Part shown: positions 30,101 to 37,519 of the stretch, one piece after another
Layout of the letters: each line of letters opens with the position of its first letter
Numbering within the stretch: the first letter of the stretch is position 1
Assembly: GCA_937941095.1 (NCBI GenBank)
Contig: CALDYJ010000013.1
Span: 16,674 to 80,673 of the forward strand
Reading direction: 5' to 3'
From: an uncultured Saprospiraceae bacterium
Lineage (GTDB): Bacteria; Bacteroidota; Bacteroidia; Chitinophagales; Saprospiraceae
Length of the DNA stretch: 64,000 bases
The notes under the pieces: model-generated
Seen by the model: the letters and a program-made list of their open reading frames with translations, nothing else
What the model was told of the DNA's origin: nothing
Database searches by the model: none
Made by a program: the position numbers and the translations under genes

Positions 30101-30271
30101 ACTAATTTCTTTTTTGATTTTCTTCCAAAAGGAACTTATGTATTTGAATACCCATTACGTGTAGTTCACGAAGGAGACTTTTCAAATGGAATTACAACAA
30201 TACAATGTATGTATGCACCTGAGTTTACAAGTCATTCGGAAGGAGAAAGAATTCTAGTAAAGTCAAATTGA
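24179..30271 (+). CDS. Giant alpha-2-macroglobulin family protein (thioester type)
   Basis: 2030 residues. After an export signal (1-16) with a Cys at 17 that might be lipidated (the lipobox FSFC is not canonical), there is an N-terminal helical region with TPR-like repeats (about 30-390). Macroglobulin beta-sandwich domains follow, then the A2M domain (about 1250-1340, DETVFFFPDLETDEEGN). The thioester is intact: YPYKCTEQ with C1480, inside an alpha/alpha toroid up to about 1790. Such proteins trap proteases that attack the periplasm by exposing a bait region. A Ser/Arg/Met-rich insertion near 1190-1230 could be the bait or a linker. No pbpC partner is adjacent. Confidence 0.9.
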   Translation: MKSFIIIITILLGFSFCGNHKANNQEHVRDMLIFNQDDYAKEWREIQTLEKKGLPKSALEKVIALYERAVDDNNPAQVIKCIIYREKYSSQLEEDGLTKAMEGVRQDLQKASFPVSAILESMLGEMYNNYQVNNAYLLKDRTKIAGELPNDLKTWTIEDFINESNKHFRNSIKDERLKSIKLDGFKEIMTEEKGTSKLRTSIYDFLVHRAIDNFINAGSYLNEPAYKFYVNQDEAFADAQSFVNYKFEAKQADSEKYQSILLFQELLSYRLKENNALALLDADLKRLSFINTVGIHPNKEDLYLSRLKKLLLSNADNEGFAEVSYQLAAHYQAQGHKVGGKEANAWAKAYDYCTAAIDKYPQSYGANRCQNLLHQLEQEQLGIIIEDVNLPNENLLTKINYRNTKQAYIKVVKLPQLFYDKKRPRGNKKELELLNDQTALFSELVSLPSPRDFKSHSIEFKIPDLPFGEYAILCSNKEGFNFNNAITSYTRFWVSNISYVEKKDKLNKHSLLVVHRNLGSPLEKVKVDFYKSVYDADSRRNKDVLVKTDYTDKNGFVDVPNSARQESIRPTFTLGDDVLRREAYLYNRYREPQTNVKQFVHFFLDRGIYRPGQKLYFKGLVYNNNPDGIPEIVPNEEITVTFKDANYQKVDDLILRTNEYGSISGHFIIPSSGLLGKMRIQSGGSSKQFSVEEYKRPKFEVNFDKVVGEFNLEDEITIKGKAIAFAGYPIDKANVTYRVERTYRFPFWRYYWSYRQDPPMVIKNGIAETDENGAFEINFDLTPDPTVDKDQKPIFRYIVYADVLDNTGETRSSSTTIQAAYIGLEVSLDIPESINLDSINEVVINSQNLNGNEEFIDASIEIEALKDLDKEYRKRYWPEPDTSIYTKAEFKAHFRSYAFKGEDKIENLAVKSKAKSFKLNTKEQKSFDLGEALKAGKYKLTLNTKDKKGNDIELIKYFTAFGSKQKSIPFAANILHHRSNRSYEPGETCEFFLNSSLDPLYVFYEVEKKNKAIERRWLKIDQLENFDIPVVEDDRGNFYYQLSYVHNNRTFSLLQKVHVPWSNKELKISYGTFRDKLLPGQEEEWKIKISGPKKDKVAAEFLAGMYDASLDEFVKNDWTSSFYPEFHSRVGNSSFQHFNTSRSRRLSEYKRRKHVNVYRQYHRLNWFGFQWWGNWMGGMSGEVVMEDAVSMSARPRAGKRSEKRMVAKEQSLALDEDMEMAPTDTIAEGAAEFNATPIEENKKPNSVRTNLDETVFFFPDLETDEEGNVIVKFKMNEALTKWKFLGFAHTKDFKFALTTKEVQTQKELMVQPNAPRFFREGDKISYTAKVVNLTEKPLQGKAKLSLFDAISMEEVDLDFANENAKIDFNLEGGASQGLSWSLEIPFSKASALVHRVTVEAGAYSDGEESALPVLTNRMLVTETMPLPIRAGQNKTFVFEEMKENKSSTLSHHKYSLEFTSNPAWYAVQALPYMMEYPYKCTEQVFTRMYANALATHVANDNPKIKRIFESWKGTDAMKSNLSKNEELKTALLEETPWVLDAQSEEQQKKNIGLLFDLNRMSNELDKDLALLKDRQLSNGGFSWFPGGKDSWYITQYLVEGFGHLQELGVLNLSEGTTSINSAKAAEDQMQILRSSIIYLDNRVVEYYDKVSSTGRNNLSNLMIHYLYARSFFKEIPHQGRSQKVFNHYYKLAEDKCLQRSLYEQGMLALVFDRFESKAKADLIVASLKERALMHNELGMYWKYNKGFYWYQMPIETHALMIEVFEKVAKDRAAVDELRLWLLKNKQTNNWKTTKATSSAVYALLLSGDDWLNENKPVEVIFPNKALNQDLAHAQAKAEAGTGYFKKSWDTYNPQLSTIKVVNNNSVAAWGAAYWQYFEDLDKIKTFEKTPLQLKKAIFKEVKTDSNDQLEKVEANSKLSAGEKLIIRIELRVDRDMEYVHMKDMRASGFEPLNVISTYKWQGGLGYYESTRDASTNFFFDFLPKGTYVFEYPLRVVHEGDFSNGITTIQCMYAPEFTSHSEGERILVKSN

Positions 30272-30285
30272 TTTTACTAGAATTC
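30249..30285 (+). terminator. Hairpin spanning the macroglobulin stop codon
   Basis: Perfect 13-bp inverted repeat (30249-30261 with 30273-30285), with an 11-base loop that contains the TGA stop. The T tract after it is poor, so termination is not certain; it may instead protect the 3' end of the mRNA. Confidence 0.45.
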
Positions 30286-30341
30286 ATGTAATTTTCCAAT
30301 AAAATATTTTGGTAACTTTAGAGAGCTAAAACCAAAAAAAA

Positions 30342-31619
30342 ATGAGCGCAAAATCATCCATATTCAACAACCTCCAATTGCTGATGGGTTTTGATCAGGA
30401 TGAAGAATTAGCCTATCAAAAGGATCAGTTCAATAAGTCAAAAACAGTACTGCGGGGAGCAATTTTATTTTCTATTTTGTTGTTTGGTGCTTTTGCTTGG
30501 TTGGATGTATACATCGCAGAAACAGAGTATAAGTCTATGTGGGTCTTTAGACTGATCTACTGTTTTTATGCCTTTATAATCTTTGCTTACTCCTATACTG
30601 TTTTTTTTGAATCTTTACATCAGTTGGTAATGGGCTCATTGGTGCTTGTAGCATGCATTTGTATATTAGGCATCATGATTATTCCTATGGAATCTGTCAA
30701 TAGTAATGTCTATTATACATCCTTAATTCTTTTAGTTTTTTTCAATTTTACTTTGACAAACATGAGGTTTAGCTATGCTTCCATTATTGCTGTCATCATT
30801 ATTATCTTATATTTATTTACATGCATATATTTTTTGGAGGTTTTAAAAGATGGCTGGCTTTCCACAAATGGTACATTGTTTACAAATAACACTTTTTTTC
30901 TTTTAATGTCAGCAGTCTTAGGTGCTGTTGTAAATGGCATCATAGAAACATATAAAAGAAATGATTTTGTTGGCCAAGTAGCTTTAAAAAAGGAACAATT
31001 AAAATCAAATCAACTACTTCTAAACATTCTGCCCAATAAAATTGCAGACCAATTAAAAAACAGTACAGAGACAATTGCTGATGAATACAATGCTGTATCT
31101 GTATTATTTGCCGATTTGGTGGGCTTCACAAATTTAGCAAGTAGGAAAAAGCCAAAAGATTTGGTGGATATGTTAGATCATATCTTTTCAAAGTTTGATT
31201 TTTTAGCAGATAAATATGGTTTAGAAAAAATAAAAACAATCGGAGATGCTTATATGGTTGCAGGAGGATTGTTGGGAAAAAATGCCAGCCATGCTATTGC
31301 AATGGGTGATATGGCTTTGTCGATGATGAAAGAACTTGAAAAATACAATAGAAGATTTGATGAAAATTTAAATTTAAGAATTGGTATTCACATTGGCCCA
31401 GTAGTCGCTGGTGTAATAGGGTCGAGGAAATTTTCCTATGATTTGTGGGGCGACTCAGTCAATGTGGCAAGCAGAATGGAATCTTCTGGAGAAGTTGGAA
31501 AAATTCAAGTTTCTAGTGAAATGTATCAAGCCTTAAAAAGCAATTTCAACCTAAGTGCAAGAGGAGCTATTAAAGTAAAAGGAAAAGGTGAATTGTATAC
31601 TTACTTTTTAAATGGATAA
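30342..31619 (+). CDS. Membrane-bound class III adenylate cyclase
   Basis: 425 residues. The N-terminal half has about six hydrophobic segments between 38 and 205. The C-terminal cyclase domain (about 248-420) has metal-binding aspartates D258 (LFADLVGF) and D302 (KTIGDAYM), the adenine-selecting pair K298 and D367, and the transition-state residues N374 and R378 (NVASRME). All catalytic residues being present in one chain predicts an active homodimer making cAMP. The membrane half may sense a signal or just anchor the protein. It converges on the response-regulator gene with a one-base gap. Confidence 0.92.
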   Translation: MSAKSSIFNNLQLLMGFDQDEELAYQKDQFNKSKTVLRGAILFSILLFGAFAWLDVYIAETEYKSMWVFRLIYCFYAFIIFAYSYTVFFESLHQLVMGSLVLVACICILGIMIIPMESVNSNVYYTSLILLVFFNFTLTNMRFSYASIIAVIIIILYLFTCIYFLEVLKDGWLSTNGTLFTNNTFFLLMSAVLGAVVNGIIETYKRNDFVGQVALKKEQLKSNQLLLNILPNKIADQLKNSTETIADEYNAVSVLFADLVGFTNLASRKKPKDLVDMLDHIFSKFDFLADKYGLEKIKTIGDAYMVAGGLLGKNASHAIAMGDMALSMMKELEKYNRRFDENLNLRIGIHIGPVVAGVIGSRKFSYDLWGDSVNVASRMESSGEVGKIQVSSEMYQALKSNFNLSARGAIKVKGKGELYTYFLNG

Positions 31620-31620
31620 A

Positions 31621-32268
31621 TTAACTCTCCTCTAATAAACCAAATTCAAAAGCAGCCCTTACTAAACCTGCTGTGTTTTTAGCATTTAGCTTTCTAAGTA
31701 GACTCTTCCTGTGAGAGATAACAGTGGTGTTACCTATAAAAAGTAGCTTAGCGATTTCATCGGTAGTGTTTTCTTCTACAATGAGTTTTAGAATTTCTTT
31801 TTCCCTTCTGGTTAATTTTTGAATAAAGTCAGAAGATTTTGGTTTTCTGCTTTTATGCATACCAGCAATTAAACTATCTGTTACTTCTTTACTAAAGTAT
31901 TTTTCTCCGGCCATTACCTTTTCAATGGCTTCAATAATTTCGTCCTTACTTGTGTTCTTCAATAAATAACCATCTACACCAGTTTTGGACATCTTGGTTA
32001 TGTAACCTGCTTCTTTGTGCATGGTCAAGGCTATGATCTTTAAATCTGGTTTAGTTTTTTTTATAATTTCACAAATTTCAAATCCACTTTTGTCAGGTAG
32101 GTTTATGTCTAAAAGGATAACTTCTATGTCTTCGTTTTCTGCATTGCGAATGGCAGTCTCTCCATTTAATGCTTCTGCACAGATGTTGACATAAGGATGT
32201 TGCTCAAATAGAGCTTTCATTCCATCGATCAAAACTTGATGATCATCTACTATCATAACTTTTACCAT
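31621..32268 (-). CDS. NarL/LuxR-type response regulator
   Basis: 215 residues. The receiver domain (1-120) has the acidic pocket D8-D9 and the phosphoacceptor D54 (ILLDINLP), with T82 and K-containing switch regions. The LuxR-type helix-turn-helix (about 148-210) contains LTRREKEILKLI and ISHRKSLLRKL. It should be phosphorylated by the histidine kinase encoded directly upstream, whose gene overlaps it by 7 bases. Last gene of the cupredoxin operon. Confidence 0.94.
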   Translation of the reverse strand: MVKVMIVDDHQVLIDGMKALFEQHPYVNICAEALNGETAIRNAENEDIEVILLDINLPDKSGFEICEIIKKTKPDLKIIALTMHKEAGYITKMSKTGVDGYLLKNTSKDEIIEAIEKVMAGEKYFSKEVTDSLIAGMHKSRKPKSSDFIQKLTRREKEILKLIVEENTTDEIAKLLFIGNTTVISHRKSLLRKLNAKNTAGLVRAAFEFGLLEES

Positions 32269-34565
32269 AAGTCTATTTTTTTATTTTCCACATGTGGAAT
32301 TGTAATGTTAAAACTTGTTCCTCTTCCAATTTTTGAATCGATATTCATAGTTCCATGAAGATAAAGAACCCTAGATTTTATAGACCCTAATCCGATGCCA
32401 GAATTTGCTTTTATTTTAGTTGGATCAAAACCTTTACCATCATCTTCAATGGTTATTTCTATGTTGTTGTTTTCAATACTTATTTGAACAATGACTTCTT
32501 TTGCCTCGGCATGCTTAATTACATTTTTAAGTAATTCTTGGATTATTCGAAATAGATTAATTTCGAGAATGTCATCTATAATTTTGTCGAGGTTAAAAGG
32601 TATAAAAGAAACTTCGAGGCTGTTTGATTCTTCTATGGCATCACATAAATCTTTTAGCGATACTTCCAGACCATATTTGCTTAATGAGCCTGGCATCATA
32701 TTGTGTGAGATCTCTCGAATGGATATACTTGCTTCTTCAATAAGCTCTTCTGCTTTTTGGTAACTCTCTAAGGTTTTTATTTCAGGCGCTTTATTTTGCA
32801 AGGCGCTTATTCTCAGTTTAATGGTTGCAATGATTGCACCTAAACCATCATGTAAATCTCTAGCTATTCTTTTTCTTTCTTGTTCTTCTCCGCTTACCAT
32901 TGCCCTCAAAATTTCAGTTTCCTTTTCTTTCTCGATTACTGACATTTTTTGTTTTGCAAATTGCTTATTTCTTTGATAGGTGATTACCGTCAGAAAAGTC
33001 ATGATGAGTAAAACCAAAAGACCAGCTATTAGTTGAACTATTTGAGTATTTCTTGTTTTTAATGCACCAAGTTGCTCTTCTATTTCTGATTCTTGTTGAG
33101 CAATTTTTCTATTCATTTTTTCAGTTTCATACCTTTTCTCTAATTCTCTAACAATCTTTGCATTTTCTTGATTGACTATGCTGTCTCGCATCAAATTAAA
33201 AGTTCGGTAATCTTTTAATGCTTGTTTGTAGTTACCTGTCTGTTCATGATAGAAAGCATAATGTCTGTATACTTCTTGAAGTGCATTGGCATCATTTACT
33301 TCATTGGCAATTTTTTGAGCATCCGTAATTAATCTTATTGCTTCAGGAAGATTTTTATCCATTTTAAAAAGGACTTCACATAGTGCTAATTTGGTATTTA
33401 ATTCTCCAAGTCGATCACCAGTTGCCATTCTAAGTTTCAAGGCTTCCCTCAATGTGCTTTCAGCTTTTGATAAATTATCATTGCTTCCAAAAAGATTTGC
33501 GATCCTCAATTGAATATCAGCCATGTCTTGTTTCAAACCTAATTGCTGATAAATTTGAAAAGCATTTTGATAATTTAAGAGTGCTTGATCTGCTTGTTCC
33601 AAATATTCAAATATGGTAGCCCTCAATTGAAGGCTCCTTCCTTCGTTAAGTAAGGCTCCTTTTTCTTTTGCTAGACTTCTGGCTTTTTGTGTATAATCTA
33701 AAGCTGGCTCTAAGAGCCTCTGATCCAGATACACGTTAGCGATGTCGATGTAAGTGCTTAATAGTGTGAGGGTGTCTTTAAGTTTTTCAGAATACCTAAT
33801 CGCTTCAATGAAAGATTTTTGTGCTTCTTCATAGTTCCCTAATTCTTGATGTAATCCTCCTAAGGTGCTGTAATCACTTAAGATTCCAGCATGGTCGGCA
33901 TTTAATTCTTTCGTATCTATCAGTTTGTTAAAGTAAAAAATGGCTGAATCTGTTTTTCCATTAGCTTGATAATTTGTGGCTATTTGATTGTAAAGTTGAA
34001 CTTGTAAAGTTGTATCTTTTTTTGAATCTGCAAAGCTAGCCGCTTCTTTGATAAGACTCATCGCCTTCATATGTTCACCTTTGCTGCTGTGTAATAAGCT
34101 TCTAATGTCCAAGACTTCCATTAATAATCCGCTTTGTTCTAACAGCGTTTTATTGGTCAATAATTCATCCAAGAGTTTAATGGCTGAGGGGCGATCGTCT
34201 TCGGAAACGAAGCTATTAGCTATCGCAAATTTTGTTGTAATGATTCCAAGTTCATTTTGCTCATTTTGGAATATCTTTTTCGCGTCATTAAAGTTAATAC
34301 GTGCAGTTTCGAAATCTTCATTATACAAACTTACTTGACCTTCTAAGACATAAAATTCAGCAACACATTTTTGAGGTATTCTTTTTTGACCATTCTTTAT
34401 TTTTTCTAAATACTTTTTTAATTCATCAATGCTTTCTTCTTCAAACATTTCTTTTGCAATAGATATCTGCTTTGCACAGGATGTTTTTGCAATTTGTTCT
34501 TCTTGAGCCAGACTACATAAAGGAGCTATAAAAAGTAAGGTAAAAAAAAGCAGTTCTTTCCACAT
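32262..34565 (-). CDS. Sensor histidine kinase with periplasmic TPR sensor (HisKA_3 type)
   Basis: 767 residues. A signal sequence (1-20) is followed by a long TPR array (about 25-470), a membrane segment near 495-520 (IVQLIAGLLVLLIMTFLTV) and a coiled coil. The HisKA_3 dimerisation domain has the phosphoacceptor H572 in RIARDLHDGLG, and an ATPase domain follows (ELLKNVIKHAEA, ITIEDDGKGFD, GIGLGSIKSRV). The TPR region probably binds a periplasmic or membrane partner. Cognate regulator is the next gene. Gene order suggests that the barrel or cupredoxin encoded upstream feeds the signal, which is inference. Confidence 0.93.
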   Translation of the reverse strand: MWKELLFFTLLFIAPLCSLAQEEQIAKTSCAKQISIAKEMFEEESIDELKKYLEKIKNGQKRIPQKCVAEFYVLEGQVSLYNEDFETARINFNDAKKIFQNEQNELGIITTKFAIANSFVSEDDRPSAIKLLDELLTNKTLLEQSGLLMEVLDIRSLLHSSKGEHMKAMSLIKEAASFADSKKDTTLQVQLYNQIATNYQANGKTDSAIFYFNKLIDTKELNADHAGILSDYSTLGGLHQELGNYEEAQKSFIEAIRYSEKLKDTLTLLSTYIDIANVYLDQRLLEPALDYTQKARSLAKEKGALLNEGRSLQLRATIFEYLEQADQALLNYQNAFQIYQQLGLKQDMADIQLRIANLFGSNDNLSKAESTLREALKLRMATGDRLGELNTKLALCEVLFKMDKNLPEAIRLITDAQKIANEVNDANALQEVYRHYAFYHEQTGNYKQALKDYRTFNLMRDSIVNQENAKIVRELEKRYETEKMNRKIAQQESEIEEQLGALKTRNTQIVQLIAGLLVLLIMTFLTVITYQRNKQFAKQKMSVIEKEKETEILRAMVSGEEQERKRIARDLHDGLGAIIATIKLRISALQNKAPEIKTLESYQKAEELIEEASISIREISHNMMPGSLSKYGLEVSLKDLCDAIEESNSLEVSFIPFNLDKIIDDILEINLFRIIQELLKNVIKHAEAKEVIVQISIENNNIEITIEDDGKGFDPTKIKANSGIGLGSIKSRVLYLHGTMNIDSKIGRGTSFNITIPHVENKKIDLW

Positions 34566-34577
34566 TCATAAGTTACT

Positions 34578-35768
34578 TTAGAAGTGCGCTGTCAAAGTAG
34601 TCCTAAAAGTATTTTGTTCCCAAGCCGCTTTGTCTTTGACTGACTGCGTCATAAAATTAGTTCTTAATAAGAGGAATTCATTAACCTTATATCCTATTCC
34701 AATGTTTTGCCTTAAGACATTTTTACCCCAAATTTGTGTATCGCCATTAATTGTTGTTTCGGAGAAAAAATGGAGCACATCTAAACCATATGCCAAATAC
34801 AAACCAGAAACAGCCGGAAGTTCATATTTTATATTTAAATAGCCTGAAAATAAATTAAAATTATCTTCTGATGGGGTCGACTGCCCATCAAAAACAGATG
34901 TTTGTGTTGGTGCTAAATAAGAGCCATACATCAATTCGAGAACAAATTCCCAATGTCCAAAACCTAAAACTGCATCAGTCCCAAGTATAAAATTTGAAAC
35001 AGTGACGTCTTCTGAACTCACCTCAGTAACTTCTTTAGAAGCTTGACTAAATGTTCCATAATTGATTGAAAATGCTTGTTCCCAAAAGTACTTAGGTTGA
35101 AATTTAAGCCTTGCAATAAAACCGAGGTCTGAGAAGTCTGTTAAGTCAGATAATAGACTTGCAGATCCATTGGTAATAGCTGCTGAGAGCTTTATTTTTT
35201 CATCATTAAATTGCCAGTTTGTAAGAATTCCATTTGAATAACCACCATAATAAAGTAAAGTAGTGCCCCAATCTTCTTTACCATCTAAGACGATGTGATC
35301 CATATCAAAATTGAGGAATCCGGTTTTAGCAGAAATTTTATTATAGTAAGAATGTGCCAAAGGGAGGTTTATAAATGTCCTCTTTTTAGAATGCTGCTGA
35401 GTATTGAAATATCCAAATGGAGTAATGAACCTCCCTAGTGAAATCGCAAAGGATTTACCTTCTGGACTGTACTGTAAGTTTAGCAAAGGCCAGTGCAATG
35501 TGTTTAATTTTTTACCCTTATATCTTACTTGCGAAAGACGGGCATTTAGTTTAAACGATTCTTTAAAAGTAACCTTTGTTAAAAAGTTAGCATTGTGAAT
35601 ACCTAACCTTAAAGTTTTAAAATCTTTATGAATCTCATTATAATAATAATGAGAATTTGTTTGGCCTATGGATTGTTCAATATCAATCCAAGCATTCAGT
35701 TCTACCTCAAGCTGAGCTTCAGTAAAAAAGGATAAACTGCAAAAAAATAAAATACTTAATATTCTCAT
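34578..35768 (-). CDS. Outer-membrane beta-barrel protein, porin-like
   Basis: 396 residues with a signal peptide (MRILSILFFCSLSFFTEAQ). The body alternates short aromatic beta strands with polar loops and ends with an aromatic/polar strand finishing in HF, as outer-membrane barrels do. GRFITPFGYFNTQQHS is like the plug or barrel motif of phosphate-selective or similar porins, but I cannot assign a substrate. It begins 10 bases after the cupredoxin gene and ends 12 bases before the kinase gene, so all four are one operon. Confidence 0.75.
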   Translation of the reverse strand: MRILSILFFCSLSFFTEAQLEVELNAWIDIEQSIGQTNSHYYYNEIHKDFKTLRLGIHNANFLTKVTFKESFKLNARLSQVRYKGKKLNTLHWPLLNLQYSPEGKSFAISLGRFITPFGYFNTQQHSKKRTFINLPLAHSYYNKISAKTGFLNFDMDHIVLDGKEDWGTTLLYYGGYSNGILTNWQFNDEKIKLSAAITNGSASLLSDLTDFSDLGFIARLKFQPKYFWEQAFSINYGTFSQASKEVTEVSSEDVTVSNFILGTDAVLGFGHWEFVLELMYGSYLAPTQTSVFDGQSTPSEDNFNLFSGYLNIKYELPAVSGLYLAYGLDVLHFFSETTINGDTQIWGKNVLRQNIGIGYKVNEFLLLRTNFMTQSVKDKAAWEQNTFRTTLTAHF

Positions 35769-35778
35769 GGAAGGTTAG

Positions 35779-36453
35779 TTAAACTTTTGGCTTTAGAGAG
35801 ATATTCTTTTCTATTGCGACTCCTTTCGTCAAATCTATTGTTTCTTTATATTTTTGAATACTAGGATGGTAAATTTGAATTTCATAAACTCCATTTGGTA
35901 AGTCTTTCATATTATAATTCCCTTCAGCATCAGCTTTGGTGAAGTACGGTGTATCCAAGCTAATAATCACAGCGCCCATTTCAGGATGGATGTCACATCC
36001 AAGTTTAATAATGCCACTTTTATTAATTTTTTGACCATAAACATTTCCGGTAGGCCTTCTCCCAATATTGAATCTTGCCTTAGGTGACAAACTATAAACA
36101 TTGTGGTAATGTTCGTCTTCATTCACAAAATAGACGGTAGAGCCTTTAGTAATTGCCACAACGTTAGGGTAAAATGTTTTCGCTCTTTGGGTCATCTGTA
36201 CATTTTCACTTGCTTGAAGTACTGGCTTAAAGCTTTGAGGATGAAAACTTATGTAAATGTTATTTTCAGTGCGATTATCTTCATCTATCCGTAATTTTTC
36301 GCTTGATTTGATGTCATCAGATTGGTATGCAGTACCTTTTTTTATAAAGCCTAATTTACTTTTTGGCAAACTAATTTTTCCTGATATAACATTTTGAGAA
36401 AAGGCAGTGAATGACAAGACACTACACAATAAGACTAAGCACTTACTTTTCAT
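35779..36453 (-). CDS. Exported cupredoxin (plastocyanin-like) copper protein
   Basis: 224 residues with a signal peptide (1-19). The cupredoxin domain (about 65-165) shows a type 1 copper site: H117 in DEHYHNVYS, then C153, H156 and M159 in GCDIHPEMG. The spacing C-x2-H-x2-M is that of plastocyanin-like proteins. A small C-terminal carboxypeptidase-regulatory-like beta domain follows (about 170-220, DLPNGVYEIQIYHP). A role in periplasmic electron transfer or copper handling is likely. First gene of the barrel/kinase/regulator operon; the promoter lies in the region with two palindromes. Confidence 0.85.
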   Translation of the reverse strand: MKSKCLVLLCSVLSFTAFSQNVISGKISLPKSKLGFIKKGTAYQSDDIKSSEKLRIDEDNRTENNIYISFHPQSFKPVLQASENVQMTQRAKTFYPNVVAITKGSTVYFVNEDEHYHNVYSLSPKARFNIGRRPTGNVYGQKINKSGIIKLGCDIHPEMGAVIISLDTPYFTKADAEGNYNMKDLPNGVYEIQIYHPSIQKYKETIDLTKGVAIEKNISLKPKV

Positions 36454-36762
36454 TTTAGCATTTTGGTTATTAGCTTTAAATTAAGACAATTAAGACAGAT
36501 TTCTGGACTTAAGAGATAAAATTACCACCAATTTGAACGCATATGGAGCTTAAAACCAGAAAATCTATGAATTCATGGATTTAATTCTATGAATTCATAG
36601 GTAGAACTCATGATGCTTTTATCGAAGAAAATTGAAATATTATCTAAAAAAAAGACTTTTTTGAAATCAATCTTGTAGTTTTAGAGTAATACTAATAAGG
36701 CTAACATGTTTACTTCAATGTAAACTCAAATTAAAATTGATTTAGCCTCTAAAAACTTAAAA
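36454..36762. other. Divergent intergenic region without a gene
   Basis: 309 bases between the cupredoxin operon (-) and the DUF697/SHOCT gene (+). It holds the two palindromes at 36561-36600, a smaller GTTTAC/GTAAAC hairpin at 36708-36725, and no open frame of note. It must carry the promoters of both transcription units. Confidence 0.7.
36561..36600. promoter_or_regulatory. Tandem palindromic operator candidate
   Basis: Two copies of the palindrome CTATGAATTCATRG. The left one (core 36565-36578) extends to a 22-bp near-perfect dyad at 36561-36582 with one mismatched pair. The right one (36587-36600) is a perfect 14-bp dyad. The copies start 22 bp apart, close to two helical turns, so a dimeric regulator could bind both on one face of the DNA. 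The regulator is unknown; the response regulator of the cupredoxin operon is one candidate. Confidence 0.5.
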
Positions 36763-37518
36763 ATGGATATGAAAGATAAGATTAAGAAAAAAGTAGTAGA
36801 GACTCTAAAAGACACCATCATGGGAAAGAATTCTAACAATGGAGATCAAAGAGAAAGTTTAGCTGATAACATCATTCGAAACCACACTGTTTGGTCTATG
36901 GGAGCAGGCTTGATCCCTGTTTTAATCGCAGATATATTTGCTGTATCTGCCTTACAATTAGACATGATAAGACAACTCTGCAAAGTCTATGGTATTGATT
37001 ATGAAGAAACGAGAGGAAAGGCCATAGTAACATCTTTAACGAGTTCAACCTTAGCAAGATTAGGAGCCAGGTCTTTGATAAAAATGATCCCAGGAATTGG
37101 ATCTATGATTGGTGGTGTGACCGTTTCTTTATTTGCAGGAGCTTCAACTTATGCACTAGGGGAAGTATTTAAAAAACATTTTGAATCTGGAGGAACAATA
37201 CTCGATTTTGATCCTGACCGATTGAAAAATATGTACAAAGAACAATTTGAAAAAGGAAAAGAGCAAGCAAAGAATTGGAGTAAAGAAAAGATGGAAGACA
37301 TCAAAGACGGTGTTGAGTCAATTACTATCGATGATGATGTGCCTATTGAGAAAGAATCAATTGCCATCGTTGAAGATGAAGTAAATGTTGAAGCTCAAGC
37401 GGTTAGTGATCTGGATCCTTTGGCAAAATTAAAAGAATTAGGAGAATTGAAATCCAATGGAGTCATTACTGACGAAGAATTTCAAAAAATGAAAAAGAAA
37501 TTGATTGATGACTTTTAA
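36763..37518 (+). CDS. DUF697-like membrane protein with C-terminal SHOCT domain
   Basis: 251 residues. After a charged N-terminus, the stretch 30-130 (HTVWSMGAGLIPVLIADIFAVSA, then a hydrophobic glycine-rich helical hairpin GIGSMIGG) matches the YcjF/DUF697 type of membrane-associated domain. A charged linker (about 150-220) leads to a short C-terminal SHOCT motif (DPLAKLKELGELKSNGVITDEEF). DUF697 proteins are linked to GTPases and stress in other bacteria; the function here is unknown. Its 3' end nearly touches the convergent tsaD gene. Confidence 0.75.
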   Translation: MDMKDKIKKKVVETLKDTIMGKNSNNGDQRESLADNIIRNHTVWSMGAGLIPVLIADIFAVSALQLDMIRQLCKVYGIDYEETRGKAIVTSLTSSTLARLGARSLIKMIPGIGSMIGGVTVSLFAGASTYALGEVFKKHFESGGTILDFDPDRLKNMYKEQFEKGKEQAKNWSKEKMEDIKDGVESITIDDDVPIEKESIAIVEDEVNVEAQAVSDLDPLAKLKELGELKSNGVITDEEFQKMKKKLIDDF

Positions 37519-37519
37519 G

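Noticed and set aside
36561..36600. Start of a CRISPR or other repeat array
   Set aside because: Only two copies, palindromic, 22 bp apart with no spacers of usual size; an operator pair fits better.
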